In this document: positions 9,857-19,488 of the stretch, one piece after another
How the letters are laid out: the number at the start of each line of letters is the position of its first letter
Position numbering within the stretch: the first letter of the stretch is position 1
Assembly: GCA_934463115.1 (NCBI GenBank)
Contig: CAKSIN010000003.1
Location: 62,001-126,000 of the forward strand
Direction of reading: 5' to 3'
Length of the DNA: 64,000 nucleotides
From: an uncultured Clostridia bacterium
GTDB taxonomy: Bacteria; Bacillota; Clostridia; UMGS1810
Made by a program: the position numbers and the translations under genes
Notes under the pieces: generated by a model
Database searches by the model: none
Told to the model about the DNA's origin: nothing
Seen by the model: the letters and a program-made list of their open reading frames with translations, nothing else

Positions 9857-10768
9857 CTAACCCTTTACCCCTCCGATATTCACACCGCCGAGAATCCTCT
9901 TTTGGAAAAACGCAAATATAATAAATGACGGTATACTTGCAAATACAAGCGCCATAAGATATATATCCATCGTTATTTCCGGATCGGTCTTGAGGCGATA
10001 TATCTTAAGCGGCACAACCACATTTTTGTTCAGCACTAAAAGCGGCATAAAGAAATCCGACCATGCAGCACTGAGAACGCTTATTGATTCAAAGATTACA
10101 ACCGGCATTGCAAGAGGAAACATTATCTTGAAAAACACACCGTAGTTGCTGCAGCCATCGAGTTTAGCCGCCTCAACATACGAATCAGACAGCGCGTCGA
10201 AAGCGTTTTTGAACAGCAGAACCGAAAATGTATCTGCACCCGATGTAAGCCACATAGGCCAGTATGTGTCAAGCAAATTGATTCCCATTCCGTTGTCGGA
10301 CGCAAACGGAAAATGCAAATAGGATATGTAATTCGGCACCATTCGTATCTGAGACGGCATCATCATAGTCCACACAACAAGTGTGAATATGAGCTTTGTT
10401 CCGCGCGGCTTAAGCTTTGAAAGCACATATCCGCCGAATCCGCACACAACAATTCTCACTGCAAGATTGCCCAAAGAGAGAAATATTGTGTTCAAAAACG
10501 ACTGACCAAGCTGAAGATACTCCCACGATTCCTTTATATGGCTTGTAATTCTGCCCCAAGTTAAATGTTTGGGGAAAAAGCTGAACGCAGCATATATCTC
10601 CTGCGTCTCTTTAAACGCCGTGAGAACCGTCCATGCCGCCGGAACTATTGAAAAAACCGACACAACAATGAGTAATGCAAAGAATATCCAATAAAGCAGT
10701 CTGCCCTTTGCATTTTTTAAATCAGAGGAACTCAGCACGCCCGTCTGTTTTGACTGAAATTTGTTCAT
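9857..10768 (-). CDS. Carbohydrate ABC transporter permease, MalG/LacG type
   Basis: This 303-residue inner permease of a CUT1 sugar importer has about six hydrophobic spans (first at about 30-50, last near 265-290). The EAA loop that docks the ATPase reads YVEAAKLDGCSNYGVFFKIM. A short cytoplasmic N-terminus precedes the first span. GGGGAGG precedes the ATG. It follows the MalF-type gene with a 15-nt gap. No ATP-binding subunit is encoded in the cluster, so a shared MsmK-like ATPase elsewhere in the genome is likely, as is common for CUT1 systems of Firmicutes. Confidence 0.95.
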   Translation of the reverse strand: MNKFQSKQTGVLSSSDLKNAKGRLLYWIFFALLIVVSVFSIVPAAWTVLTAFKETQEIYAAFSFFPKHLTWGRITSHIKESWEYLQLGQSFLNTIFLSLGNLAVRIVVCGFGGYVLSKLKPRGTKLIFTLVVWTMMMPSQIRMVPNYISYLHFPFASDNGMGINLLDTYWPMWLTSGADTFSVLLFKNAFDALSDSYVEAAKLDGCSNYGVFFKIMFPLAMPVVIFESISVLSAAWSDFFMPLLVLNKNVVVPLKIYRLKTDPEITMDIYLMALVFASIPSFIIFAFFQKRILGGVNIGGVKG

Positions 10769-10783
10769 GTGAAATCCTCCCCT

Positions 10784-11713
10784 TTAATATCTTCCCTCAA
10801 CTTTTTTGTTGAGTTTAAAATAGAACACCGTAAATACTATTAATATTAAAAATATAATTACGCCGAGCGCCATAGCCTGACCTGTGCCTTTGCCGCCGCT
10901 GTTGAATCCGTACTGATACAGCTGATACGAAAGCGATGTTGACGCTCCGTTCGGACCGCCGCCCGTCATGGCAAGAGGCTGCTCCATAATCTGGAATACA
11001 CTGATTATCTGACGCACAAGATTCAGCAGTAAAAGTCCCTCAATTGCCGGACGAGTGACATTCCAAAGACGTTTGAAAGGTCCTGCACCGTCTATAAGCG
11101 CCGCCTCATACAATTCAACGGAAACGCTCTGCAGCGCCGCAAAGTACAGAAGCATTGTACTGCCGAATCCCTTCCATGTTGTATAGATGACAATTCCTAT
11201 TATTGTAAAATGCGGATTGTTAAGCCACTGATACGGTTTGGCTCCAAACCATGCCAAAACCATGTTTAAAAGCCCCGTTTTATCCGGATAATATATAAAA
11301 TACCACATAAGCATGGCGGCAATTCCCGGAATTATTGCCGGTATATATATAATCACCCTAAACACGCTCTTAAAGTGAATTATCTCATTCATCATAATAG
11401 CTATAAAAAGCGGCGGCAAGAACCCTATAACAAGCGACCAGAGTACATACTTAATTGTGTTCCACAGCATTGGCAAAAATTGTGTGTGGGTTATTACCAG
11501 CCTGTAGTTATCCAAACCGCAAAAATCGCCTACGGTGTATGCACGCATCTTAAAAAAAGACCACACGCCGCCGAGCACCGTGGGGCGCCAGACAAACAAA
11601 TATAATATGATAATCATGGGCAGCATGAGTATCCATGCGTCAAAATCCTTTTTTATTGCCGAATGTCTGTGAAGTTTATCTGCTGAAGTATTGGATGCGG
11701 ATTTATTTTTCAT
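10784..11713 (-). CDS. Carbohydrate ABC transporter permease, MalF/LacF type
   Basis: This 309-residue partner permease of the CUT1 importer has six or so membrane spans and an EAA loop beginning LYEAALIDGAGPFKRLWNVT. It starts with a polar N-terminal tail of about 25 residues and the first span IIILYLFVW. AGGAGG is 6 nt upstream of the ATG. It forms the heterodimeric channel with the next gene and receives sugar from the binding lipoprotein encoded upstream. An 85-nt gap to that gene holds a GC-rich hairpin. Confidence 0.95.
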   Translation of the reverse strand: MKNKSASNTSADKLHRHSAIKKDFDAWILMLPMIIILYLFVWRPTVLGGVWSFFKMRAYTVGDFCGLDNYRLVITHTQFLPMLWNTIKYVLWSLVIGFLPPLFIAIMMNEIIHFKSVFRVIIYIPAIIPGIAAMLMWYFIYYPDKTGLLNMVLAWFGAKPYQWLNNPHFTIIGIVIYTTWKGFGSTMLLYFAALQSVSVELYEAALIDGAGPFKRLWNVTRPAIEGLLLLNLVRQIISVFQIMEQPLAMTGGGPNGASTSLSYQLYQYGFNSGGKGTGQAMALGVIIFLILIVFTVFYFKLNKKVEGRY

Positions 11714-11761
11714 GCTTTACCTCCTTGGTTGTAACACAGCATACATAGAGATTTATATACC

Positions 11762-11789
11762 GCGGCGAAGCAGCAGCCTGCCCCGCCGC
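11762..11789 (-). other. Intercistronic GC-rich hairpin
   Basis: GCGGCG (11762-11767) pairs with CGCCGC (11784-11789) and an inner GCAG/CTGC pair adds to it. It lies between the binding-protein stop and the MalF start. In many importers such a hairpin keeps binding-protein mRNA more abundant than permease mRNA; that role is inferred here. Confidence 0.5.
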
Positions 11790-11798
11790 CGATATACT

Positions 11799-13205
11799 TT
11801 AATAAGTAATATTATCCAGGTAGTTCTTTTGGAAATCGGCACATGCCTTTTTAAGAACCTTGGCGCAGTCTGCGTCTTTGTTTGTGAGCACTTCCTGAAT
11901 ACAGCTGTCGAGGGTTGCATACAGTTCCTGAGCGCACACCGGCTCTTCGGGGCGCATCTCGGCTTTTCCGTTTTCTATAAATTCATTGTACAGGCGAACA
12001 TGATTTATGTTTGCGTTTGCTTTGGATTCTATGAGATTGTGTTCAAACTTCACGCTTTCGGTATCACTGTCCCACACACTCATGGGTTTGATTCCGACAA
12101 GCTGATTTTTTTCGAGCTGAAGATTTATATTATTCTCTTTGTTCTTTTTGAAATCATCTGTCGCTTTGTAATTATATGCTGTCTCAAGCCATCTGATTGC
12201 AGCGTCTATCTGATCCTCAGTGGAATTCTCCGATATCATAAACACATTTCCCGCAATAAGGCTCACGTGTTTTTTCGGACCTGCCGGCATAGCCATCATT
12301 CCTACTTTATCCGGTGTCATACCGTACTGAACAACATTTCTCGGCAGTGCACTGTCCGTCATCATTATACCGGCTCCGCCTGTGGCAAATACCTTGTAAT
12401 ATTCGTTATAGTCAATAAGTGTGTTTGCCGGCAGAACATCATACTTCCATTTAAGGTCTTTAATATACTGCAGTGCATTTGCCGCCTCTTTGCTGTCAAA
12501 TGTTGCCTCCCACTTGCCGTCTTTGTTTTGCTTCATAAATTCCGTCCCATAAGACCATGCCAGGCATGTAAACAGCCATCCGCCGCTGTTACCGGATGTG
12601 GGAAATACTATTCCCGGCTTTCCGGTTGCATTTTTGATCTTTATTGCAAACTCGCGCACCTCGTCCCAATCCTTGGGTTGCTTCGGTGTACCGTCGGATT
12701 CCATGAGCCCGGCTTTTTCGAACATTTCCGTGTTGTATCCGAGTCCCTGCAAGCCTACTCCATACGGAAAAGCAAACACTTTTCCGCCGTTTGAAACAAG
12801 CTCAATGAGTCGCTTATTAAACTTGCCGTCATAACCGCGTTTTTTAAGAACCTTTGATATATCTGCGGCATAGCCGGAATCTATACACTGATTAATCTCG
12901 GTGAGGTATGTTTCAAAAACCGTGGGCAGCTGACCGCCGGCTGCTTTTGCATAGAAGGATTGAATTTCAAACTTCCACTCATCCGGATTAATAACAACAT
13001 CGGGATTATCTTTTTCAAATTTTTCTTTTCTTGCATTAAAGTTATCGCGTGCAATTCCCTCTTTAGACGGGTAACTGCCTACGGAAATAACCGTCCTGCC
13101 CTTATCGTCTTTGTCATTTACCTTTTTGCCGCACCCTGCAAGAGACGCTGTTCCGGCAAGCATTGTGCATACAACGGCTAAGCTTACTAATTTTTTTAAT
13201 TTCAT
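11799..13205 (-). CDS. Extracellular sugar-binding lipoprotein (SBP family 1)
   Basis: This 468-residue solute-binding protein delivers oligosaccharides to the permease pair. The N-terminus is a lipoprotein signal with lipobox LAGTASLAGCGKK, so it should be anchored to the outer face of the membrane by Cys25. The body has typical family features such as KFEKDNPDVVINPDEW, a hinge-type segment KVFAFPYGVGLQGLGYN, and GGAGIMMTDSALPRNV. AGGAG precedes the ATG. It lies 30 nt after an exported protein of unknown family, suggesting co-transcription with the surface glycosidases. Ligand identity is not readable from sequence, but the flanking GH127 and GH2 enzymes point to an arabinose- and galactose-containing oligosaccharide. 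Confidence 0.95.
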   Translation of the reverse strand: MKLKKLVSLAVVCTMLAGTASLAGCGKKVNDKDDKGRTVISVGSYPSKEGIARDNFNARKEKFEKDNPDVVINPDEWKFEIQSFYAKAAGGQLPTVFETYLTEINQCIDSGYAADISKVLKKRGYDGKFNKRLIELVSNGGKVFAFPYGVGLQGLGYNTEMFEKAGLMESDGTPKQPKDWDEVREFAIKIKNATGKPGIVFPTSGNSGGWLFTCLAWSYGTEFMKQNKDGKWEATFDSKEAANALQYIKDLKWKYDVLPANTLIDYNEYYKVFATGGAGIMMTDSALPRNVVQYGMTPDKVGMMAMPAGPKKHVSLIAGNVFMISENSTEDQIDAAIRWLETAYNYKATDDFKKNKENNINLQLEKNQLVGIKPMSVWDSDTESVKFEHNLIESKANANINHVRLYNEFIENGKAEMRPEEPVCAQELYATLDSCIQEVLTNKDADCAKVLKKACADFQKNYLDNITY

Positions 13206-13235
13206 AATTTATCTCCTTTTATCACAACTTGATTG

Positions 13236-14582
13236 CTATGCGTTTGTATCCGATATTGCAGACAATTCCGTTAGCGGTGCGGCAGTATACGGCGCGAGGT
13301 CTGTATCCCACACGAATGTGCGGATTTTAATATTTGATGTATCATACGATGAAAGGTCATATTCCGGAAGAACGATATCCGAATAGTTTCCTGCTGTTAC
13401 GGTTGCTGTTGCAGCTTTAACCACACCGATAAGTTCGTCTCCGTTGTATGCCGCAACAAATACATCCACATTCTTTGAGGTATCCGAGAAATTCGTTGTC
13501 TTAACCGTAAATATGTATTTACCGTTTGACTCCGATTTGGTAATATCCGTTTTGAGCTCATAGCCTATTGCCTTGAGTTCATCGTCGGTGTATCCGAGTG
13601 CAATAGCCTGCTCCAAAGAACATTCTTTGAGAATAACCTTTTTTACATCGGCTCCGAGTGTGGCAACATTCAGCTTTACACTGCTGAAAAATTCAGGCTT
13701 GAGATAAAAGCAAATGCGCACCGCTCTTTTGGCATATGTTGACATAGATGTTCCGCTTACATAGGGAGCTGTGTCGCCGATCCATGCATATGCTCCTTTG
13801 GCAACACGGCCGGGAGTTCTGAGCATTATCGGACTGCTCGCTGTCCACGGATTGTCATCGGTTCTTGAATTACCTACGCTGATATACTGCTTATTGCGGA
13901 TATATTCCGTAAAACTCAGGAGATTGTACTTGCATTTTACGGAAAATGCATCGCGCAGTTTCATTGTTTCTCCGGACATATTCGGAGTATTTTCCTGCCA
14001 CCAGGTATGTTCGTTTACAAACGTTCTTATCTCTGTGGGCATTACAATAGGGCCGGCTGTGAGATTCGAAGCTGTTGCCTGATCTCCGGTGTCAAGAAAG
14101 CTTTCCTGATTGATGTCATATGCAATACTGCGCTTATCGTTCGGATCATAATTATAGGCATATTCACTTGCTGCGGTGCCGGTGTCCGCACGGCTTTCGT
14201 CCCAGAACTTGCGCGACACAGGTGTCGAGCCATCAGTATTCTGCATGGCAATTGACCTTTGACGCATTACAAAGTAACCGTCGTTACTGTCGGCATTTGC
14301 ACTGTTGAGGAGTACAAAGCTGACGGTGTTGCTGCGATTTGTGGCAAATACTCTTTCTGCCGGCGCAGCCAAAGTCTTTGCTCCGCCAAATTTGTTGTCC
14401 GACGCTGCCGAATACGGTGAAGTGTTCATATTCCACAATCGCGGATTTGTACTTGTGCCTGTTCCCAGCGCGGCGGGATCGGATACAAATGTAACGTCCG
14501 CCATAGCGGAAAATCCTACCGAAAATATCATTACCACGCACAAAATCATACCGACTGTTCCTTTTAATCGCAAATTTCTCAT
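13236..14582 (-). CDS. Exported protein, copy 1 of a triplicated unknown module
   Basis: This 448-residue protein has a signal peptide (hydrophobic MILCVVMIFSVGFS, cleavage near SAMA-D). I do not recognise a named family with confidence. Residues ~25-340 form a module shared with the next two proteins: LLNSANADSNDGYFVMRQRS, YDPNDKRSIAYDI, EIRTFVNEHTWWQE, YNLLSFTEY, and RICFYLKPEFF followed by an LGADVKKVILKE helix and LGYTDDELKAIGY. The order SIxxxL, EIR, LLSxTEY, RTPG, RxCFYL recalls DUF6273-type (formylglycine-generating-enzyme-like, C-lectin-fold) domains with their LRSPG and VRPAL motifs. The last ~100 residues look like an Ig-like beta domain ending FVWDTDLAPYT. The likely place is the cell surface or medium. 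It may bind glycan or an S-layer partner. Confidence 0.75.
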   Translation of the reverse strand: MRNLRLKGTVGMILCVVMIFSVGFSAMADVTFVSDPAALGTGTSTNPRLWNMNTSPYSAASDNKFGGAKTLAAPAERVFATNRSNTVSFVLLNSANADSNDGYFVMRQRSIAMQNTDGSTPVSRKFWDESRADTGTAASEYAYNYDPNDKRSIAYDINQESFLDTGDQATASNLTAGPIVMPTEIRTFVNEHTWWQENTPNMSGETMKLRDAFSVKCKYNLLSFTEYIRNKQYISVGNSRTDDNPWTASSPIMLRTPGRVAKGAYAWIGDTAPYVSGTSMSTYAKRAVRICFYLKPEFFSSVKLNVATLGADVKKVILKECSLEQAIALGYTDDELKAIGYELKTDITKSESNGKYIFTVKTTNFSDTSKNVDVFVAAYNGDELIGVVKAATATVTAGNYSDIVLPEYDLSSYDTSNIKIRTFVWDTDLAPYTAAPLTELSAISDTNA

Positions 14583-14621
14583 TTCAAAATTCCTCCTTGG
14601 GTTTAAAATTTATTCAAAATC

Positions 14622-14657
14622 AAATTCAACTCGGTGCGTATTTACCGAATTTAATTT
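14622..14657 (-). other. Imperfect intercistronic hairpin
   Basis: AT-rich arms ending in CTCGGT and ACCGA, with several mismatches, lie in the 79-nt gap between the second and first module proteins. It may be a weak attenuator or an mRNA-stabilising stem. Confidence 0.3.
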
Positions 14658-14661
14658 TGTA

Positions 14662-17600
14662 TCATTCAATTCCGACTTCCGCGATGTCTCCTACAATGTA
14701 AACAGGCGCATCTGTCGCATTGAAAACGTATACTCCGTCCTCCGATGTCAAAAGCGTTTTGTTACCCATGCAATCGTAAACCTCAACGCTGTTTGCACCA
14801 AGAGACATCCTCACATTGCCGCTGCCGCTTTCTCTATAGAGTGTAACTATCTTTTTGCCGAATTTACCGCTCGTGAATTTTGACACATATAAGTTGTCCG
14901 AATCAAAACTCTGTTCAAACCCGGCATTTGCCATTATATAGTTGTGCGCTGCAAGCATTACATACGACCTTGTCGGCAAAAAGTTCTTTCCGTAGCGTTT
15001 ACACTCATCATATCCGCCCGACACCATACCGAACTGGTCTTCCTGATCGGTTGCAACGGTACCCTTTTTGGCAAAATTGTAAAACATCTGTATATTACCG
15101 GTATTCTGCGATTTAAAATGTATTGCACTTCTACTGTTCAGCTTGCCCTTGGTATCCTCGTCTCCGGTAAGTGCAGTGGTGTAACCGAGCTCGGTGTTCC
15201 ACACAAGGATATTGTCTTTGCCGCTTTCGGCAAGGGTGTCTTTGTATTGTCTGATTGTTGCAGGCAGATTACGCGATTCAACCGAATATTTTCCGCCGCC
15301 GTACGGGTGCAGCGTTACGGCGTCTATATGGTTACCTATACCGGCACTCACTGCCTCGCTGAAATATTTTCCCGGTGCAAGAATACCGTTTGCTGCGTCG
15401 TCTTGCGTGCGGCTCAAATATGTAAGTGACATTGCACCTATTTGGGCATTGGGGTTGTTTGCCTTAATTGCCTGCGATGCGGCATTCACCATATTGGCAT
15501 ACGCAGTGCCGTCTGCAAGGTCATAGTTAAACGCCTTGATATTAGGTTCATTCCAGATTTCATACTTTGTTATACCCTCTCCGAGTTCTTGCGATATAAA
15601 TGACGCAAAATCAGTCCACGCGGCAAGCTGTTCCGAGGCGGTCGCCGAGGATGTATCTGTCACACCCGGCATCTGCCATGCACGCAGACCGAAGTGTCTG
15701 CTTGATGTAACAAGCTGTGCTGCCGTTTCTATTCCGTTGGAGGTGAGTGTATCAACGATTTTCTTTGCAAGCAGGTCGCGGTACTTGAGTTCTGTTTTGC
15801 TCCGCTGAACATAATCCCACTGTATCGCAACGCGGGCACCGCCGATATTTGCCTTTCTTATAACATCTATACCTTCGGCGGCTTTCTGCGCACCGTAATA
15901 CTCAAAATGCGTATCTATAAATACTTCATCATTCAGCACTCCGTCAGAATCCGTTTTCAGTATACTCATCTCACATGTATTCATCTCCGACAGAGTATTC
16001 TCCCCCAGGAAATTGCAATCTGTATTTACTCTCAAAGTATACACGTCACATCTTTGCAAATCGCCAAACTCAAACTCATCCGTGACAGATTCACCCGCAG
16101 CAAATTCAAGTAGTTTGCTTTGCGTATACCGCTCAATTCCGTCAGCGTCTGTAAGTTTATATGTTACGTTTGCCGTAACAGGCTCTGATGTACGGTTTGT
16201 AAATGTATTCGTTACCGATTTTGATTCATCATCCCATGCAAATGCATTTCCCGATTCCCGGCACAAGGTGGTAACACCGATAGGATTGTGCATATATTCC
16301 TTTGTAAGCGTTACACTGCAAATTGGAATCTTTGCCGCCGATACCATGCTCTTTGTGCTTTTTGCATACGCAGCGAGGCGCAGGTCATATTTTCCATCAG
16401 CGAACAGCATATCGTCTGCAACGAATTCCGCCGTTTTGTATGTGCCGCTGCCGGCGGTGTAAACCGTTGCAAGCTCCGTTTCTCCGAATGCTTCGGAGTT
16501 ATACAGCACTCTGAAGTAGCCCTTGCCGCCGTCATAATAATTTACACTGAGTGTATAATGCGAACCGTCGGAATCAAAGCGGCGAATACTCCTATCCGTA
16601 TAAAAATCGATATACTTGTTGCCGGCGCCGATTTCAATTCCGCCGTGCGATACGGTCGGTGCTTCCGACGACTCGTATTCAACCGAGTCAAACCCGTTTA
16701 ACTCAATCACATCTCCAAGCTGTGCAGTCGCAAGTTTTGGCGCCGTTATTTCACTGAGCAATGCCGATTCGGCAAAATCCAGCGGAGTGAGATTCGAATT
16801 CCACACAAACACCCTGATGTTTGGATTTGTCTGTGTTCCGACATCCATAACCGCGTTGAACACATGCGTACCTTTTGGCGGAACATTTGCCGAGCTTTCG
16901 CTCACGGTTTCGAGGTTTCCGGCAGAGTCATATTCCGCAAATCTGACTGTTATATTGCTTGAAACATCAGATTCATTTGTAACAGCCTTGCTCAGATATA
17001 CTTTCCCGGTGCTTGTTCTTTTGCCGAAGGTGCTTCCGAAGTGCAGTTCTCTGTAGCCGATTGTTTCGCGTTCGCCCGCTGTGTACCCCAGTTCTGTTGC
17101 TCTCTTCGGGGTGCATTCGCGCATAAGAACCGCCTTAACTTCATCACCGAGCGAAGCAGTATTCAGCTTAACATTTCTGAAAAAGTCCGAATTCACATAA
17201 AAACATATGCGTTGCGCCGACCATATCGAATCGGCATTTCCTATTGGACGCGAATTAAATCTGCCTCCGGCTTTCATCTCCAGAAAAACTGCGCTGCTCA
17301 ATGATGCAGGCGAGCGGAACATCCATGTACCGCCTCCCGTATCGGCCGCCGATGTGCCGATTGCGGCGCGGTTTTCCATATAATCCGTGTAGCTGAGCAA
17401 GCTGTATTTGCCGTTTGTTGTATATGCAGCTTTTTCTCCGGCAGATTTTTCTACCCACCAGTCATGGCTGTTCACATATCCGCGGATTTCCTCGGGCACG
17501 TTTACAGACGAACCCAAGTCCGAATAATCGCTGCTGCCGAGGTATTCATCGGTCTGCATTATGCTTGCAATGCTTTTCGGATCCGAGGAATCAAAAATAA

Positions 17601-18042
17601 ATTCGGAATACGGAGTGTTTACCGCGTTGCCGCTCTCATCTTTATAATTGTGCTCTCTGTATTCGTCATAATACTTGTGAGCCTGAACTATAGTCTGAGT
17701 ACCGTTAATTTCTTCCTTTACCGCTCCGAGATGCTGCAGCGTCTTACTTGTGCGGCGCCTCATAACAAGGTAACCGTCCGAATTATCTGAGTTAACACCT
17801 TTAAGCAGCACAAACTCCGTTCCCGGTGTGTCCGCTGTGGAAAATATTGCGTCTGCATCGGACATTTCCGGCGGACTTCCTATGTATGTTGTACCGTCTG
17901 CCGCATACTCGTTCGTAAGGTTATTTGCTGTCCAAACCCAGTTATACAGCGTAGGTGACTCCGCGCTGCCGGCAAGTACAAATGTTTGTCCGCCAAGTGC
18001 CACGGCAGCGCTTAGGATACCACAAAAAACTTTTTTAATCAC
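14662..18042 (-). CDS. Exported multidomain clan GH-A glycosidase with the triplicated module
   Basis: This surface or secreted enzyme has about 1126 residues. After a signal peptide come the module shared with its neighbours (~25-420), a beta-sandwich carbohydrate-binding-like domain (~450-590, NYYDGGKGYFRVLYN), an Ig-like domain (~600-710), a TIM barrel (~720-1040) and a short beta domain. The barrel has acid/base Glu in KYEIWNEPN (about residue 834) and nucleophile Glu in VWNTELGYT (about 953), with HPYGGG between; this is a GH39/GH5-like clan A layout. Two GTG starts compete: the one at 18048 is only 2 nt from GAGGAGG, while the one at 18042 has a proper 8-nt gap and is preferred. It shares barrel and CBM-like domains with the protein at 19489-22857. 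The substrate is unknown. Confidence 0.82.
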   Translation of the reverse strand: MIKKVFCGILSAAVALGGQTFVLAGSAESPTLYNWVWTANNLTNEYAADGTTYIGSPPEMSDADAIFSTADTPGTEFVLLKGVNSDNSDGYLVMRRRTSKTLQHLGAVKEEINGTQTIVQAHKYYDEYREHNYKDESGNAVNTPYSEFIFDSSDPKSIASIMQTDEYLGSSDYSDLGSSVNVPEEIRGYVNSHDWWVEKSAGEKAAYTTNGKYSLLSYTDYMENRAAIGTSAADTGGGTWMFRSPASLSSAVFLEMKAGGRFNSRPIGNADSIWSAQRICFYVNSDFFRNVKLNTASLGDEVKAVLMRECTPKRATELGYTAGERETIGYRELHFGSTFGKRTSTGKVYLSKAVTNESDVSSNITVRFAEYDSAGNLETVSESSANVPPKGTHVFNAVMDVGTQTNPNIRVFVWNSNLTPLDFAESALLSEITAPKLATAQLGDVIELNGFDSVEYESSEAPTVSHGGIEIGAGNKYIDFYTDRSIRRFDSDGSHYTLSVNYYDGGKGYFRVLYNSEAFGETELATVYTAGSGTYKTAEFVADDMLFADGKYDLRLAAYAKSTKSMVSAAKIPICSVTLTKEYMHNPIGVTTLCRESGNAFAWDDESKSVTNTFTNRTSEPVTANVTYKLTDADGIERYTQSKLLEFAAGESVTDEFEFGDLQRCDVYTLRVNTDCNFLGENTLSEMNTCEMSILKTDSDGVLNDEVFIDTHFEYYGAQKAAEGIDVIRKANIGGARVAIQWDYVQRSKTELKYRDLLAKKIVDTLTSNGIETAAQLVTSSRHFGLRAWQMPGVTDTSSATASEQLAAWTDFASFISQELGEGITKYEIWNEPNIKAFNYDLADGTAYANMVNAASQAIKANNPNAQIGAMSLTYLSRTQDDAANGILAPGKYFSEAVSAGIGNHIDAVTLHPYGGGKYSVESRNLPATIRQYKDTLAESGKDNILVWNTELGYTTALTGDEDTKGKLNSRSAIHFKSQNTGNIQMFYNFAKKGTVATDQEDQFGMVSGGYDECKRYGKNFLPTRSYVMLAAHNYIMANAGFEQSFDSDNLYVSKFTSGKFGKKIVTLYRESGSGNVRMSLGANSVEVYDCMGNKTLLTSEDGVYVFNATDAPVYIVGDIAEVGIE

Positions 18043-18072
18043 TTTCACTTCCTCCTCGTATATTTATCAATA

Positions 18073-19470
18073 TTATGGCAATATTCTGCCTCCGCTCTCC
18101 GGAATAACCTTTTCAAGCGTAGGATACTTCCACAAATAAACTTTTACATCATCACACTCTGCCGCAAAAGGACAATCAATTTCGTAATCAATATTTCCTG
18201 CATCTGTCGCCTTAATATCAATCGGCACATATGCGGCTCCCAAAAGCTGCGTCACTGTTTTATCGATGCCGTCTGTACCTTTTAACGAGATATTTTTGTA
18301 TGCGCACACAGCCAATGTATATTTTCCGGTGAGCTCGCTTGACTTATTGAGAGTCATACTGTATTTGGTGTTGTCGTCGTTGAATCCCTGATGAACAATT
18401 CGTGCAACAGCGTCCGGATCCGGGACACTGTAACCGATAGCAAGCAATTCGTCAACGGTATAAAGATTTTTTGCGTCGTCAAGCGGAACATCGCGAACAA
18501 TAATTTGTTTAACATCGTCTCCAAGCTCCGCAACATTCATTTTGACATTCTTGAAGAAATCCTTGCCGAGATAAAAACACGGCCGTATTTTTGCCTTATA
18601 GAATGTATCACACGGTTTTGCATCGATATTTCCGGCGCCGTTAATAACGGAATATCTTCTGTTTGCTCCCCGTCCCGGTGTGCGGGTCATTGTAACCTGT
18701 CCTCTTGCCCACGGATTTGTATCGTCCGTCACCTTTGAATCACCGGATTGTGTAACGCTTATATACTTTTTGTTTGCCACATACTCCGTGACACTAAGCA
18801 GATTGTATTTGCATTCCACTGAAAATGCGTCGCTCGTGCCGACGACATTTGCCCCTTCATATATCGGTGCCTGTTCCTGCCACCATGTGTGAGTCTGCAC
18901 ATATGGTCTGATTTCCTCGGGTATGATTGTATAGCCTGCCTTATTGGCCACGTTTGCTGGTGTATTTGCCTGGTCTGTGGTGTACTCAAACTCCGGCTGA
19001 TTAAGCCAATATGCTATACTTCTTGAATCGTTGGGATTGTAATCAAAATTATTTGTGCTTGCCGGCTCTTCGTTTCCTTTTGACTCATCCCAAAATTTTA
19101 GCGCAAGGTATATTCCGGAATCATAGCTGTCCGAAAACACAACCGACCGCTGACGGAAAACAAAGTAGCCGTCATCTTCGGACGCGTTTACATTATCCAG
19201 CAGCACAAACGGAACATCCGGAGAGTCTGACGTTTTGAACACCCGTCCATCCGGAGCACGGTTCAGCACGGTGCCGTCGTCTTGCTTGGCGTCATTCCAC
19301 ATACTCACGGTAGTATCCCACAAAACGGGATTATCTGCCGTACCGCCGGCTATATCTGCCGCATTGCGTGTATGGGTGACATCTGCGAATGCCGTGCAAC
19401 AGCACATAGTCGCTGCAATTACCGCTGCTGCTGTGCGGCGGCACACCAACAACAAATTTTTTCCTTTCAT
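18073..19470 (-). CDS. Exported protein, copy 3 of the triplicated unknown module
   Basis: This 465-residue secreted protein has a signal peptide with the hydrophobic stretch TAAAVIAATMCCCTAFA. It repeats the layout of the 13236-14582 protein: LLDNVNASEDDGYFVFRQRS, YNPNDSRSIAYWLN, IPEEIRPYVQTHTWWQE, YNLLSVTEYVANKKYIS, and RPCFYLGKDFF followed by LGDDVKQIIV. By eye the similarity runs over the whole ~330-residue module and is interrupted only by short gaps. The C-terminal ~110 residues are a separate beta domain ending VYLWKYPTL. AGGAGG precedes the ATG; the gap to the glycosidase-fused copy is 24 nt, so all three copies are likely on one transcript. No catalytic motif is recognised, and the function is unknown. 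Confidence 0.75.
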   Translation of the reverse strand: MKGKNLLLVCRRTAAAVIAATMCCCTAFADVTHTRNAADIAGGTADNPVLWDTTVSMWNDAKQDDGTVLNRAPDGRVFKTSDSPDVPFVLLDNVNASEDDGYFVFRQRSVVFSDSYDSGIYLALKFWDESKGNEEPASTNNFDYNPNDSRSIAYWLNQPEFEYTTDQANTPANVANKAGYTIIPEEIRPYVQTHTWWQEQAPIYEGANVVGTSDAFSVECKYNLLSVTEYVANKKYISVTQSGDSKVTDDTNPWARGQVTMTRTPGRGANRRYSVINGAGNIDAKPCDTFYKAKIRPCFYLGKDFFKNVKMNVAELGDDVKQIIVRDVPLDDAKNLYTVDELLAIGYSVPDPDAVARIVHQGFNDDNTKYSMTLNKSSELTGKYTLAVCAYKNISLKGTDGIDKTVTQLLGAAYVPIDIKATDAGNIDYEIDCPFAAECDDVKVYLWKYPTLEKVIPESGGRILP

Positions 19471-19488
19471 AGTTCTCCTCCTGTCTTT

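Noticed and set aside
11691..12794. Long plus-strand open frame of 367 codons
   Set aside because: It lies antisense to the sugar-binding lipoprotein gene, has no ribosome site, and its translation is low-quality and Cys/His/Phe-rich, as expected of a shadow frame.
9857..13205. Expected ABC ATPase in the sugar cluster
   Set aside because: I looked for Walker A and signature motifs among the cluster genes and found none; the only ATPase nearby (31878-32579) belongs to the MacB-like exporter.
14662..19470. Adjacent module proteins considered as one gene split by frameshift
   Set aside because: Each has its own signal peptide, ribosome site and stop, and each contains the whole module, so these are true tandem paralogues.
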